64,000 nt of DNA, from the NCBI GenBank assembly GCA_963513935.1, contig OY740774.1, forward strand, positions 90,222,424-90,286,423, given 5' to 3'. Positions 1 through 11,469 of the stretch are shown one piece after another. Made by a program: the position numbers and the translations under genes. The notes below the pieces were generated by a model that made no database searches, was not told the origin of the DNA, and saw nothing but the letters and a program-made list of their open reading frames with translations. Origin of the DNA: Aphrophora alni (Eukaryota; Arthropoda; Insecta; Hemiptera; Aphrophoridae). Each line of letters opens with the position of its first letter. Position 1 is the first letter of the stretch.

Positions 1-684
1 GGTTTACGAACATAGTTTTCGCTTCTTACATAGAAAGCATTGAATATTTAATAACTATTTTAACAGGAGAATTTTTTAATTTGATGAATATAGCAAAGTG
101 GAGGATTTAGATGAAATAACCAACTAATATTTTTGTGTGTTATTTCTAAAGATTCATTACTACATTACTGACTCCACTCCAAATTCCAATAGTGTTTTTA
201 GCCTTAAATGAATTAAACCAAAATATAAGGTGCGTAATAGGTCTTTACTCATCAAGCTCCTTAAAAACTTAAATTTTGTTGTAGTTTTTCCTTGACTCAG
301 TTTTCAGAATTGATACATACAATTATTACGAAATATAATGTTACAATGATGTAATAAATGTAATACAATTAATTAGATAATACATCTAGTCTAGGCCCAA
401 AACCTCTTAAAATTAATTAAAAGACATGTTAATATACGTGAATATTAATGACTATTAACATTCTTGGATAAAAAATTAATACGTTCTTCGTTTTTATATT
501 GATTCCAGTAATAATAATACAACAATACATAACATTGTTCGCTGTAGCCAGTCCTCAAGCGATATAAACGGGAACGGATTAAGTTTCTTAGTTGATATGT
601 ATTGATTCCAAACGAACAATAGATTGTACACAAACTAAGTTTTCATTTACATAATTAAGTAATAAAATGTATATTAACATTCAG
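1..684. other. AT-rich stretch, nothing recognised
   Basis: I see no coding, RNA or repeat signal. The 62-codon minus frame near 445-633 has no recognisable motif and is about what chance gives at this base composition. Confidence 0.5.
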
Positions 685-932
685 TCAACTGGAGTATTCT
701 CCTAGTGAGCGTTTTACTACCAATAATTCCATCGATTTATTGTGACAGTTGTCGTTTCTGGAAGATTCTAAGCTGCATTGTGTATTTATTTTTGAAATAA
801 CGGGTTTCCACGTATTACTGAGTTCATAGCCTTGGTCTTTATTAAAGTTGTCTTTATTAAAGTTGTCTTTATGTTTTCTTATTTCTATTGCTTCTAGAAT
901 TTTCCTCTCGTAATAATATGAATTATTGGTAG
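685..932 (-). pseudogene. C-terminal fragment of a GIY-YIG-type retroelement protein
   Basis: Reading the minus strand from about 932 down gives roughly 80 open codons ending in TGA at 685-687. The frame includes YYYERKILEAIEIRKHKDNF followed by GYELSNTWKPVI. The pattern 'Y-x-R-x-x-EAIEI-x-K ... NFN-x-D-x-GY-x-LS-x-TW-x-PVI' is the tail I associate with GIY-YIG-bearing Penelope-type retroelement proteins in animals. Assignment to that exact group is inference. No start codon or upstream domain is present, because the frame is cut where the GC-rich module at 938 begins. A 15-bp direct duplication (about 837-866) adds five codons in frame (DNFNK repeated), which a functional protein would not need. 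It is a decayed fragment rather than a gene. Confidence 0.6.
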
Positions 933-937
933 TCTAA

Positions 938-1020
938 CGGCGTCCTGACAAAGGTCCACGGCCCGTCAAAGGGCAACGGCCAGACAAAGGGCAACGGCCC
1001 GACAAGGGTCCACTCCCAGG
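938..1020 (+). repeat. GC-rich 18-bp tandem repeat upstream of a TATA box
   Basis: Units of 18 bp lie at 953-970, 971-988 and 989-1006, with partial units at 938-952 and 1007-1020. The core is ggcaacggcccgacaaag-like. The block is far more GC-rich than its surroundings. Short tandem promoter repeats directly upstream of a TATA box are common at retroelement 5' ends, and that role is inferred here. Confidence 0.75.
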
Positions 1021-1022
1021 AC

Positions 1023-1030
1023 TATATAAG
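1023..1030 (+). promoter_or_regulatory. TATA box of a probable retroelement promoter
   Basis: TATATAAG lies 3 bp after the 18-bp repeats, in a GC-rich island. If used, transcription would start near 1050-1060, just ahead of the CTTGAGAAT...GAAACG motif at 1073. The TATA match is seen directly; promoter activity is inferred. Confidence 0.45.
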
Positions 1031-1180
1031 CTCAGGCCTAGGATGGCTCGCTTCACTTGACATTTGTTAAGCCTTGAGAATGGACATCTGTAAAGTGCCC
1101 GAAACGTCGGCTGTACTCAACGTGCAGACAATATTGACGCGGTCGAACCCCGAAGAACAAGATCATGAAGTTAGTGTATT
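1031..1180 (+). mobile_element. Probable leader or terminal repeat of a Penelope-like or other non-LTR element
   Basis: This is the continuation of the GC-rich module after the TATA box. It contains cttgagaatggacatctg followed by gcccgaaacgtcgg (1073-1110), a version of the CTGATGAT-stem-GAAAC motif found at nine other places here, and then a gacgcggtcgaacc stretch. The 99-codon plus frame starting at 1074 crosses this leader and has no domain; I treat it as incidental. Because the neighbouring coding fragment (685-932) points the other way, an inverted terminal repeat of a truncated Penelope-like copy is plausible. The 3' limit of the module is not clear. Confidence 0.4.
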
Positions 1181-2010
1181 TGAAATTCAGCCAATCAGAA
1201 CCAATAAAAATCCACCTTCGTCAAGATCGATAAGTTGTCTACTTCTAATAATTATGTTCAAACAATCATGGCGTTGTTCAAATAGTTTTCCAGTTACACC
1301 GTTAGTTACTTTTCTATTTACACTACTTCCCATGGGAGCTCCGGTCCAATTATTCAATTTAATAAAAATGTAAATAATGTAAAAGTGAACAATGCAATAT
1401 TCTTGATTGAAAACTGGAAAAGTAGTTCCAAGCGAGAAGGAAACTAATCTCGCCAGTTGCGATGCAGTTCACACTTCCATATCGATTTCATAACACCATT
1501 GTTCTGGATTCTTTGGTATGTCTAAACACACTTCCAATATCAATTTATAGGCTATGCAGCAAAATGTCTCAATATTAATTAATAATTCACCTTAGATCAA
1601 AACTAAAAACAGCATAATTATTATTTAGTTTATTACATTAATAACCTGACTATATTTCGATAACTTGGTTATCATCATCAAAGGGTTCTACCACTAAACT
1701 GCAACTAACATGTAAATCTAATCTAATATAAATGGTGACCTACCACTCATCCCACTCCTATTAGTTTGAGGCCACGTCAGAAACTATCATTGGCATAAAG
1801 TGGGTTTCTTACCAGAAGTAAGCAACATTATGAAAAGCAGGTATAATTGAGAGACTGGTGTAATTGTTTTGACGATTCGATTTATCTCAAAAAGAAGAAG
1901 AGAGCCGGATAGTAAGGCGAGAGGAATAATATGACACTAACGTCAAACAAATAAAGGTAGATAGAAACGTCCATTTTGAAGTGGCTTCATATTAGGCGAG
2001 GGGAGAGAAT
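1181..2010. other. AT-rich stretch with one GATAAC hairpin motif
   Basis: The only structured item is at 1655-1684. Read on the minus strand it is TTGATGAT, then GATAAC-caa-GTTATC, then GAAA, a member of the recurring motif described in the findings. Nothing else is recognised. Confidence 0.45.
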
Positions 2011-2011
2011 A

Positions 2012-2105
2012 TGGTTTTAGTAGATACCAGCACCACACTTTTAGGAGTATAGGCTCCTGGGGTTGGCTGGTAGAGGCTTTCTCTTTTCGCCACAGAAAAA
2101 AAAAA
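2012..2105 (+). mobile_element. 3' end of a non-LTR retrotransposon with poly(A)
   Basis: A GC-richer block, starting at ggttttagtagatacc and ending in ctcttttcgccacag, runs into ten A residues (2096-2105). The layout 'ggttttagt ... ccac(a/g)g-poly(A)' matches the 3' untranslated end of the R1-clade element at 51465-52141, whose minus-strand end reads ggttttagtgtacg ... ccacgg-poly(A). No coding sequence remains upstream that I can recognise. The shared end pattern is seen in the sequence; clade membership is inferred. Confidence 0.45.
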
Positions 2106-2810
2106 CATAGATGTCATTGACCTGATGATAGACCTTACAATACAAGTATCAACATGTGGACTGACATTTAAAGTTATTCTCTGTAAATATTTATTCTGTT
2201 TTAAGCTACTTATAACTTAATTCCAACATAACCTAACCTAAGCTGTACAACATTAAAAACAAAGTAATTTGAATTTAAACCGAACGCAATATGTAAATAG
2301 TTTTTTTTTAGTAATGTCAAAATTAGTTTTACATTACTTATAAAGTTAAATTTAATACGATTGGTTTTGTGTTCAGAAGGGTGGTTTAGTTAATGTAAGT
2401 GGTCATCACTCTCACTTAAGGTACGTGTAAGATGAGTTGTGACTAAGGTATTTAGTTTTTGAAAAACTTTATATTTTGTATATGCAATTTTTCCCTCATA
2501 AATTATTATTGGTTTAATCTACAATCAGTAGTTTAGGCTACTCCCTGTAGAGTCGGAACGTCCCTCTAAACTAGGAGTTAGGCGTGGTGCTAACAATCCC
2601 ATCTTGTAAAATTCTAAAGTTCAGAAACTTTCAAGATTAACCTGACTGATATTTTGGAATGATCTAAGCAATAGATTAACAGATGCCAACAGATGTTATT
2701 TTTATACTAAAATCTATTAAGATTAAAGTCAGTGTCTAGAGCAACAAAGCTAACCATTTATAAAATAGTAATAAGTCAAGTGATGAGGTATACAAGGAAA
2801 ACTTTGAGAA
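2106..2810. other. AT-rich stretch, nothing recognised
   Basis: It holds a short aacctaacct run near 2228 (the TTAGG unit on the minus strand, two copies). I see no coding or RNA feature. Confidence 0.4.
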
Positions 2811-3000
2811 AAATGGCTTGACAAAAATAGTCTCGGCCATGTACAGATAATATGGGAAGTGAAATACTATAAAAAAATGTATATTCGTAGACTAGGAGAC
2901 AGAAGAAAAGCTGGGCGACCGTTAAGAAATGTCTCGTGGATGTGGAGGAAGACAGAAGTAAATGGCGTTCAGAAAATAGAGGAAGCTCCAAAATTCACCC
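2811..3000 (+). pseudogene. C-terminal tail of a non-LTR retrotransposon reverse transcriptase
   Basis: The plus frame from 2811 reads KWLDKNSLGHVQ, then KKMYIRRLGDRRKAGRP about 10 codons on, then W-M-W-R-K-T-E. 'LGHV-x ... R-R-x-G-x-R-x-x-GRP-x-x-x-W' is the signature of the C-terminus of insect endonuclease/reverse-transcriptase LINE proteins, where the family usually reads GHV(Q/I)RM ... GRPRKRW. Shifting one frame gives DRSKWR, the next family motif, so there is a frameshift near 2950. The RT and endonuclease domains are absent. It is a small 5'-truncated or eroded copy. Similar tails lie at 11470, 28740, 40270 and 43980. Confidence 0.6.
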
Positions 3001-3107
3001 AGGGTTATAACTCCAGGAACGAAATTTACCTCTTAAAAATTCAAATTTGCTACTGTATATTCAAATTTCGACATTTGTATACGAATTATATAAATCCAGG
3101 TTCATAA

Positions 3108-4517
3108 TGTTTTTGGCATCTGTGCGATAAAATGTATCACTTATTTTAGTCAAATTTAAACAAAAATTCTTAATAAAATTTGTGAAAACTTTATCATACA
3201 CCCATCCATAAAAAACAAATAGTAACCAAAACTATTTGTCTTCCAAATTAAGTTCCGTAGTTGTTACTAACAAACCTGTAAATTAACTAATAATGCCGTC
3301 GTAGATTCGTACAAAATATTTTTAAATTATATTTAAATACAGCAAAAAAATATAAATTGGATTCAAGATGGCGGATCTCCTTAGGATTTTTGTAGCATTA
3401 AATATCAATTTCTATCGTCTAGTCGCAATTCCGTTATGTAATATTATCAGACTTTTATAACCAGCTGTAAAAGCTTGACAAAATAAATTTATTTTAACTT
3501 GACTAAAACGCAATATCGGATCGTTAACTTATAATATTATTCGACAATTTATAAATCCGATATTAATAACAAAATGGCTGCGTTTCTGACGTCATGTCTT
3601 CATTCATTTAAAAGGGTAACACCAGTGTTATAGCCCCTTGTGACTGAAGTAAAGTGATAAACATGTCCAGTGATATTTATACCCCGTACTACAAAGTAGA
3701 CAATTTCATGTAAAAAAACTGTGTTCAAATATTGCACAAACTTTCTCATACAGCGCTGTATGGAATATTAAGTTGAAATAATAACATATATTCCCAAAAG
3801 TTTTGGATTTGTAGTTCTGTCGAAAAAAAAACCCGTAACGCAATCTTAGATGAATAAATATATCAAGAAACACACCAAATTTTGATTAAATGTGAATGTT
3901 TATGTATATACGTTAAATCAAGATTTCTTTTATACGATATTTTCTGGAAAACCTCTAAAATGCATCGTATTCTTGGGGGCATTATGTCAGCTTAAATTTC
4001 ATATCTGCAATCCATGTCACACTATAAAGTTTCTAAACCAACAAATGATCTGTTCTTAAGATAATGCTTATCTTAAGACAAACCAATAGATAGACGAACA
4101 TAATTCTGCAAATAGTCTCCAAGTGTGTGTGTATTACATCAATAATGTAATATTAAAATGTTAGAACTATTAAAATACTTTACTTATTTCGAAATTTAAA
4201 TCTCAAAATATCATAACATATTTAGAATTCTAATATCAACATTAATTCGCAATGTCAATATTAAAACTGTGCAAATTAAATATCTCCCAAAACGTACGGC
4301 AATTCTCATCTCAATTGATACTGATAGAGTAATCAAGTGATGTACACCGCCAGGGGAAATATGTAATACATCTGTAGGTCTATGTCTACACAAGAGCTCA
4401 CGGGATCTTAGCGCTAACATTCAATATTTACTTGAAATATATTTTCTTAAATTACAGTAATTTATTTTTAACTTAATACCAATAATTAGTGTTTGAATAT
4501 TAATAACAGATATGACT
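3108..4517. other. AT-rich stretch with small inverted repeat
   Basis: aatatcggat near 3512 and atccgatatt near 3554 form a 10-bp inverted repeat with roughly 30 bp between. The text aagatggcgg at 3367 and aaaatggctgcg at 3573 resemble motifs in dispersed repeats elsewhere in the window. No gene is visible. Confidence 0.4.
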
Positions 4518-5047
4518 GGCTGAAAAGGATCTTGCACCGTAATCTTCTTTGTAGTGAAGGGATGATTTTATCAACCCACGTTTTTCAATTTTTTACTTAA
4601 GGAACTGTGAAGACAGAAGGTAAACTACAAATTTCAAATAAGACATGTGGTCATGTGATACATCGTTTTATGAGGCTGAAAAGGATCTTGCACCCTCCTC
4701 CTGAACTTTGTTATTAATTTACTACGGTAATATTCTTTGTAATGAGGGGCTGATTTTATCAACCCACGTTTTTCAATTTTTTACTTAAGGAACTGTGAAG
4801 ACAGAAGGTAAACTACAAATTTCAAATAAGACATGTGGTCATGTGATACATCGTTTTATGAGGCTGAAAAGGATCTTGCACCCTCCTCCTGAACTTTGTT
4901 ATTAATTTACTAAGGTAATATTCTTTGTAGTGAGAGGCTGATTTTATCAACCCACGTTTTTCAATTATTTACTTAAGGAGCTGTGAAGACAGAAGGTAAA
5001 CTACAAATTTCAAATAAGACATGTGGTCATGTGATACATCGTTTTAA
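4518..5047. repeat. Tandem repeat of about 187 bp, nearly three copies
   Basis: Copies begin at ggctgaaaaggatcttgcacc: the first at 4518 (156 bp, lacking the ctcctcctgaactttg section), the second at 4674 (188 bp) and the third at 4862 (about 186 bp). They are almost identical, so the duplication is recent. A diverged relative of the tacaaatttcaaataagaca section lies at about 30105-30160, and a weaker one near 53620, which shows that a dispersed repeat was amplified in tandem here. Confidence 0.85.
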
Positions 5048-6733
5048 AAAAATATTTTTTTAAAATGTAACTACAATGGTGGCCGTTAATTTAAATATAT
5101 TAAAACAGGTAAAAAGAAAATTACATTTCCCCACCTTAACTTCATTGTTATTTTAGGCTCTACACGTACGAATATGAATACAATACGACTTATAGTCGAA
5201 TATACTTAATTTTAATTTTAAAGGTTTTGGTGAGACTTTATAAATAATTAAATAAATAAATGAAATTTTCCACTATTCAAATTAAAATGACAGTCGAAGA
5301 TGTCATTGTATTAAATTAGTTAAATAATTGGAAAAAAATATTTCCTCTTCATTTTTGTTTTGTTAATAATTTTATTGTTATTTTTTAAATCTTATATCTA
5401 ATGTTTTGTTGGAGGCTATGTGTGCTCACAGAGAGAGCGTTGCACTTTAAAGAACATTGCCTCAAAAACATTAAGTGTTTGTTTAAAAAAATGGACGATA
5501 CTGGAAATAGGTCATGCCTAAAAACCAGAATGCTGTCCCGGACACGGATATCCATAAAACTTTAAACTTGGTATTATATCAATACTAAATTATTAACATT
5601 TATTTAATTGAAAGATAATTACAAAATATAATTACAAGTAAAATACATTTGTTTGGAACATATTTCTCAACCAAATAAAAGTTATTAATGAATCCCTTTA
5701 TACTCTCCTTTCAAATCATCTAGTCAATTCACCAGTGGTTTCTGTTTACATTTGAAGTTTCAAAAGTGGTCCTTTTTCTCTTTGTAATGTTACTTAAAAT
5801 ATTCTGAGAAACTTGTATTGCAGGAGACACTTTCAGAACTTTATTCAAGAAATAGAACCTCCATTTTGAATTTTTCTTTTCATAAACTCATTGTAAGTAA
5901 CGTCACGATTTCAATACTTTTCGTGATAATTTACTCAGAATGACAACGAGAAATAGTGACCCGGTGCAAAATAATACAGCACTGTGTAATCTGATTCTCT
6001 TATGTTGTTATTTAGTTGTAAAAGTGATAAACCGCGATTTCTTAATTTGTCCTAATATATGACTTTCGCTATTGGTTAGTTGTAGTACGAATCCTAACAC
6101 AGTGATTTTGCTAATTCAGATTAGTCAGTGTTTGATATATCATGAACTGAATGGTGATTTTGATTGTCAACAAGTTTTTGCCTTATCTTTAACTCTCAAG
6201 TGTTAGGTTACGTTAGGCCTTCTTTCATATATTGAGGATTTTATTTGTTGGTACTAGTAAATTGTAAAAATGAAAACGTCATCAGGTAGCAAAGGAATTG
6301 ATTGTAGAATCCTTTCATTTCTTATACAATACATACTACCATTTTTAATTCGTATACAATAAACGGTTCTTATAAACTTCAACGTCGAACATTCGTGTGA
6401 ATTTTTATTAACTTGTTGGCATTAATATCGAATGTGACACTGGGAAATCACTGTTATTCATGTTTTAAAATAGTTTGAATGGTTGGTAGAAATAACTGAA
6501 TTCACCGTTATTGTAAAACCAACCTTAGTGCTATTACAAAACTGAACAGAACAATAGATTTATTTGTGATCCACTAATCCAGTTTGTCAGTGACTTGCTC
6601 AGTAATAGTGACTGTATCGCGTCACACATATCGGGTTGGTAATGGAGGGGGGCGTTGTCGTTTACACATAGTGATCCAGACACGTTTCTAGCTTGCGCAA
6701 TCTGTATTTAAAATCATGTTTATTAATACACCA
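5048..6733. other. AT-rich stretch, nothing recognised
   Basis: No frame over about 60 codons, no tandem array and no known mobile-element motif was seen. Confidence 0.4.
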
Positions 6734-6763
6734 GTTTCGACACAACAATCTTGTCATCATCAG
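6734..6763 (-). other. Hammerhead-like CTGATGAT-stem-GAAAC motif
   Basis: On the minus strand the sequence reads CTGATGAT, then GACA...TGTC as a 4-bp stem with a 9-base loop, then GAAACTGG. It is one of about ten occurrences in the window (see findings). It overlaps the start of a 69-codon plus frame, which I consider a shadow. Confidence 0.5.
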
Positions 6764-6769
6764 ACGGCA

Positions 6770-8503
6770 GACCCGTGCCAAATTATTAATTATTTTAGAA
6801 TTTTTCACTTTCACACAAAACATAACTTAGTAAATTCACACGACTACAAAAATAGAAGTAAAAACAAAAATGGAATGCATGTTAGAACGTTTACACTCAA
6901 ATACCGTTTGACGTTTAGAAAATAACTACATATATGACAGTGTTATTTATAAAATTGCTGAGGGCGTGTGAGCAATGGTTACGTTGAAACCGGAAGTGAA
7001 CTTTGTGAAAACGGAAGAAACTAATCACCTTGTGTACATTCTAGGTTGTCATGGTGACAGTATTATGGGAGGGGTTATCTGGATGTCTAGTTATTCATAA
7101 ATTGAGAAATAATTTATATTCAAATTGTAGTTTTACAGAAGTTTTTATTATATCGTACTAGACAGAAATTATAATCATGAAAAAAAATCAAAGTTACCAT
7201 TAATGATGGTGATGAGCATTGATGAGAATATTTTAAATTATGTTTGTCTGCTGTTCTTACAATGGGCTATATACAAAATGAATTTACCAATCTGAACAAA
7301 TTTGGTATCTGAAAACAAATATTAATGAGAGAACACATACATTTTTATTAAAAAAAAACATACAAGACTTGATCCATAAACAGTCTGATATGTTGATTGT
7401 TAATAATGATATTAACTTAAATAGTTACTCAACATTTCATTTCTCTATTACATTTCTAATCGTTATAATTTTTTATTAAATAAAATATTTCTGTTAACCA
7501 AATTTTCCGGTTAGGTAGAATAAAATGAAAATGATCTACCTTAAAATATTGAGTAAATTTAGCCAAACTAAAATAAATAAAATTTTCTGTGGTAAAACAC
7601 AAAATGTGTATAACACAATCGAAACCACAACTAAAGAAAAATTTCGTTTGACTGAAAAAATGTGGAAAACTTTGAAACTAAATTTATCCGAATTTACAAA
7701 CAATGCTTATAGTTTATGTTCACTTTTTGACAGATTGCTACTGATTAGAACATTTTGTAATGATTACGTTTTTATTTATTTAATATTTCTTTGGTGAAAG
7801 TAAATATAAGATTAAGCTAGTGAAATATATGTACATTGTAAAGTTTTATTATATCAAAAGTTATCAAATCAAACCATTCTACCATTACGTTTTAGAACAT
7901 ATTTCACAATATAACCTCTCTTCGCATCTATGTTTTTGTATAATTTTCACGTTAGAGAAACAAACTTCGCTCCAACAAACTCTTTAAACACAAGTTCGAA
8001 GATAACTTTTAAACCCACACGGGTTCGTAGCCACAGTAATATTTTAGCGTGTTTACGCTATTTAGGTGGTAGGTGTGGGGTAGGGATTACTCTGACCACA
8101 TTTTGAAGTCTCCAGAACTCGAAAAATGTTAATTGTATTAACATGAAAATCACGGCGCAGATGGAAGTTTTCTGTAGTTCTAATATTGCAAAAGTAATTA
8201 AATATGTTTTTTAAAATTCTCAAAAGCGTATAGTTTTCTTACAGCCCGACATTTGTAATTTATTTAAATTATTCTTTATGTTATGTTAATGTCAGGTATT
8301 TGTATGAAAAGTATAATTCAACATATTTAAAATCAACGTCTCTATCTGTCTATGTGTAAGATTATAACTCGAGAACAGCTGATTCGATTTTCACGTGGGT
8401 TTCCTTTCAATGTAAATACGATATCTTTTCATATTTTATTCTTATATGAATGAAATTAATAAAGTAGTTTTTTGTAGAAGATCCAGGATTCCCTATCCTG
8501 AAT
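6770..8503. other. AT-rich stretch with one dispersed-repeat trace
   Basis: The 90-codon frame at 7525-7797 is very rich in K, N, F and L and has no motif; I treat it as chance. Around 8366-8396 the text ctcgagaacagctgattcga resembles a common arthropod repeat that is also echoed near 36275 and 60300. Confidence 0.35.
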
Positions 8504-8869
8504 ATGCCTCTCAGTTATATAGCTTATTGTACACACTCACTCACAGGACATTCTTTATCAATCCAGTTGCAGGTTTTTGGAAAACCATTAGATACTTCAA
8601 ATGATGTGTCTTGTTTTCCTAACTGTCCCTCTCTCCATAAATTGACACAACTAGGGATTCAAATAGTATCTTGTTCAGAGTTGGGCAATCAAAAATTACG
8701 TGTTAAGCCGTTTTCACGGTTACACAAAAGGTCTGGTGTGTGTAGATGGCTAGAGAAAAAAACAATTACCAGTAACTCTTTACGGATAAAAGTTCAGTCC
8801 TCTGTGTCGGGTATTAACGGACTCTTGAGCATCCTTTTGGATTGTACATTACCCTTCCAAAATTTCTAG
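8504..8869 (+). pseudogene. 121-codon open frame, possibly a decayed non-LTR RNase H/zinc-finger tail
   Basis: This is a continuous 121-codon frame in a region slightly richer in GC than its neighbours. Near the N-terminus it reads LTGHSLSIQLQVFGKPLDTS and later SCFPNCPSLHKLTQLG. Non-LTR retrotransposon C-termini often have 'LTGH-x-x-L-x-x-x-L-x-x-x-G ... C-x-x-C ... H-x-L-x-x-CP-x-L-x-x-x-R-x-x-LG'. The resemblance is partial: the first CxxC pair and the histidine are missing, so a deletion or frameshift would have to be assumed. Alternatively it is a chance frame. I do not recognise a host gene here. Confidence 0.25.
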
Positions 8870-10400
8870 TTTACCTTCAAAACCCATTAGGAGACATACC
8901 TGCGTATTAAAGTAAATGATACCCTGTATGGAAGTTCTGAGCCAATAAAAGAGCATTCGGTTCCTTCTTTGTAACACCTGTCTCCCTCTTCATTCCTCTC
9001 AATACACCGACGACCCACACTTGATTTACTTCGTTGGTTTTTGTCAGGGGTTTCAGGTCAACATGACAGTCCCACATTGTCCTAGAAGTATTGTTGTTTC
9101 TTGACAAAAACAGAAATGATGGCCTACTGTTAAAGTTTATATAGATGGTCTTATCATTGTGTCCCCTATCTATATTTCGTCACTCTTATTCTGTGAGGGC
9201 ATTCACCTCCACTTGAAAAACTGTTGTGAGCAATCCCAGAGAAGAAGAAAGTACTTGTTTTTGTACATATCTATGTACCATAACTGTAAAATTTCAAGTT
9301 TGTATGTCCGCCATATTAATTCAAAAAGGCAACCTCCTCTTGGGACACCCTGTACAATTCGTACTATTATAATAAAGATTAACTAGTATTATAAACATTT
9401 GGGTGTTGTAGTCAATTAGAAAGAAATTATTTGTTTGCAATTTTATCGATAACACAGTAATCCTTTAAACCCAATAATAACAATTGAAATTCGTACCTAC
9501 CGTTAAAAATAAAAATATTTTGTCCCTTGAAATTTTCTGTAGAGTTAATGGTTTCGAAATATCCACTGTTAATAATTAACAGCTCTTTTTAAAAATGTAC
9601 AAATTAAGTCTCGATTTATGGTATACTTGTAAAAGGTTACATACAAAATTCGTAAATGAAATTTGGACAAAATCACTTATCCATTTCCAAAGTGGTTTAG
9701 AAAAAAGACAAAATGATCGACAGAAAGAAACCATTTAAGACATGTTTACTGAAAGATTTTAATTTATTTTAATACCCTGAATCGAATCCCAATATAGCAC
9801 GCCCAAAATAACTCAACCTTTATAAGAACAATAAACGTAAACAATATTTATCATAAACTGAAAATATTTAAACAATAAATAAATGACTGTAATAAATACT
9901 TAACAGTAATTCGTGAAGATAACGTGTGTGGGGGTGCTTCGTACATATATACGTACTGACTTATTTTTTCTTTCTTATAAATTTACTACGGAATTACAGT
10001 ACGATCTTTCACGCAGGTTTTATAAAACGGGCATGTATGAGGAATGACGATGTCCATTTTATTGACTTTTGTATCAATAAAAATTTAAGTACGTTGTTAT
10101 TACATGCGGATGTTGGAAAGTTATTACATTATTCATCTATCAACGTACATCAGATACAATATGTGAGGTGAGGTGTGTTGTACAGTGTTAAACTGTTTAT
10201 TTTATAGCTTACGCCCATTAAACTGACCACAGCAACTTTAACAATATTTTACGAGTTTCATTCAATAAACCTGAAGGTGTATTGAAATAAAATTGTGCTG
10301 CCCATAACTATTGTGAGTTCATATAAAAATGAAGGCGAGGGGGAAAGTGTAAGCATTGTGTAGTGCGATAAAATTTTGATATCGCTTTTAAATTATTCCT
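8870..10400. other. Intergenic stretch, nothing firmly recognised
   Basis: Around 9335-9358 the text gggacaccctgtacaattcg resembles the 'caccctgta' end seen in many insect repeats; similar words occur at 36229 (tacagggtgtg) and 45563 (tacagggtggg). The short frames in this stretch carry no motif. Confidence 0.35.
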
Positions 10401-10628
10401 TTCTTCTTGTTGCTTATAGCTGAAAAATCTCTCGTTCATCAATCGCCTTAAAAGAAGAAAAGAGCAGGTTAGGGTCGAAATAGAACAAGAATTAGTCAAG
10501 AGAGACCTGATAGAAAAGATGAAAAAGAGGAATATAACCCACGACTGAGATGAAGAAAGGTGTAGATCCAGCTAGGTTATCTCGGAATTGCCACAACCGT
10601 ATTCACTATAAGTTCCTGAATGAGGAAT
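10401..10628 (+). repeat. Family A dispersed repeat, full-length copy
   Basis: Family A is a repeat of about 230-260 bp. It begins with a 'gttgtt...aaaacctctcg.tcatcatcgc' section, continues through an A-rich stretch, and then has gtcaagagagacctgat, gaggaatataaccca, gatgaagaaaggtgtagatc and a 'cgtattcactata...tcctgagggg' end. This copy carries all these landmarks. No tRNA-type A or B box, RT motif or clear poly(A) was seen, so its class is unknown. Confidence 0.75.
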
Positions 10629-10884
10629 ATACAGTTTAAGAGTTGATCAAATTTGTTTCAAAATATATTGACGACATTAAAATCCAAGTTTTGCGCACAA
10701 GTAATGTCTGGGGGTGCTGTCTAATGTGGCGTTACTTTAACAAGAAACTCTCCGTCAAATAGAAACCACTCAGTTCGTTAACTAAGTTTTAGAAGAAGTA
10801 AATATAAACTTCATTAAACTTTTAACGAAAGTAAGTAAATTTTGATTGGATATCTTAACACTTAATACAGGGGGGGGGGACGGC

Positions 10885-11230
10885 ACAAAATCAATCCGTA
10901 CGTTCATTAATTTGAAAAACGTTTAAAGCTGTATTGATTAATAATATTATAGCATTAATTGTCCAACACCTGTTAACAACCCATCGGTTTTACCAAATCG
11001 TCAATATTGTAAAACATTGCACAAAATCAATGCGTACATTCATTAATATGAAAAACGTTTAAAATTGTATTGATTAATAATATTATAGCATTAATTGCCC
11101 AACACTTGTTAACAATAACGTAATGGTATGTTCACAAACGATTCGTTTTTACCAAATCGTTAATATTGTAAAACATTGCACAAAATCAATGCGTACACTC
11201 ATTAATTTGAAAAAAGAAATAAGTTTAAAA

Positions 11231-11282
<52 letters not shown>

Positions 11283-11300
11283 TAACATTAATTGAAAAAC
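10885..11300. repeat. Tandem repeat of 136-159 bp, three copies, the last carrying a microsatellite
   Basis: Copies start with acaaaatcaatscgtac at 10885, 11021 and 11180, with spacings of 136 and 159 bp. All contain a gattaataatattatagcat-type section. In the third copy that section is replaced by about 16 AAT units (11234-11282) followed by ataacattaattg. The microsatellite therefore appears to have grown from the attaataat seed present in the other copies. The 103-codon plus frame at 11123 is an artefact of this array (poly-Asn). Confidence 0.85.
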
Positions 11301-11469
11301 AGCCCCTCGATACAAAGAAAATTACTGCAAATCGGTTCAACTATCTTAATAACAAAGTTAAAGGGGGATGTTTCTTTTCATATATACAACATGTTTGTTT
11401 AGATGTATGCTCACTGAAAGGTGAGGAAACATAGATATTAAATGGACATACTATATCTAAGTTTGTACC

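Noticed and set aside
1073..1106. Calling the recurring motif a true hammerhead ribozyme
   Set aside because: Every copy has an additional T between CTGANGA and stem II, and I could not find convincing stems I and III with a cleavage site. I kept it as hammerhead-like only.
7525..7797. 90-codon frame as a small gene
   Set aside because: The K/N/F/L-rich composition is what AT-rich DNA gives by chance; no motif or context.
9775..9800. A tRNA B-box (tcgaatccc) as part of a tRNA or SINE
   Set aside because: There is no A-box at the right distance and no cloverleaf can be formed.
11123..11434. 103-codon frame with poly-Asn
   Set aside because: It crosses a tandem array and the (AAT)n microsatellite.
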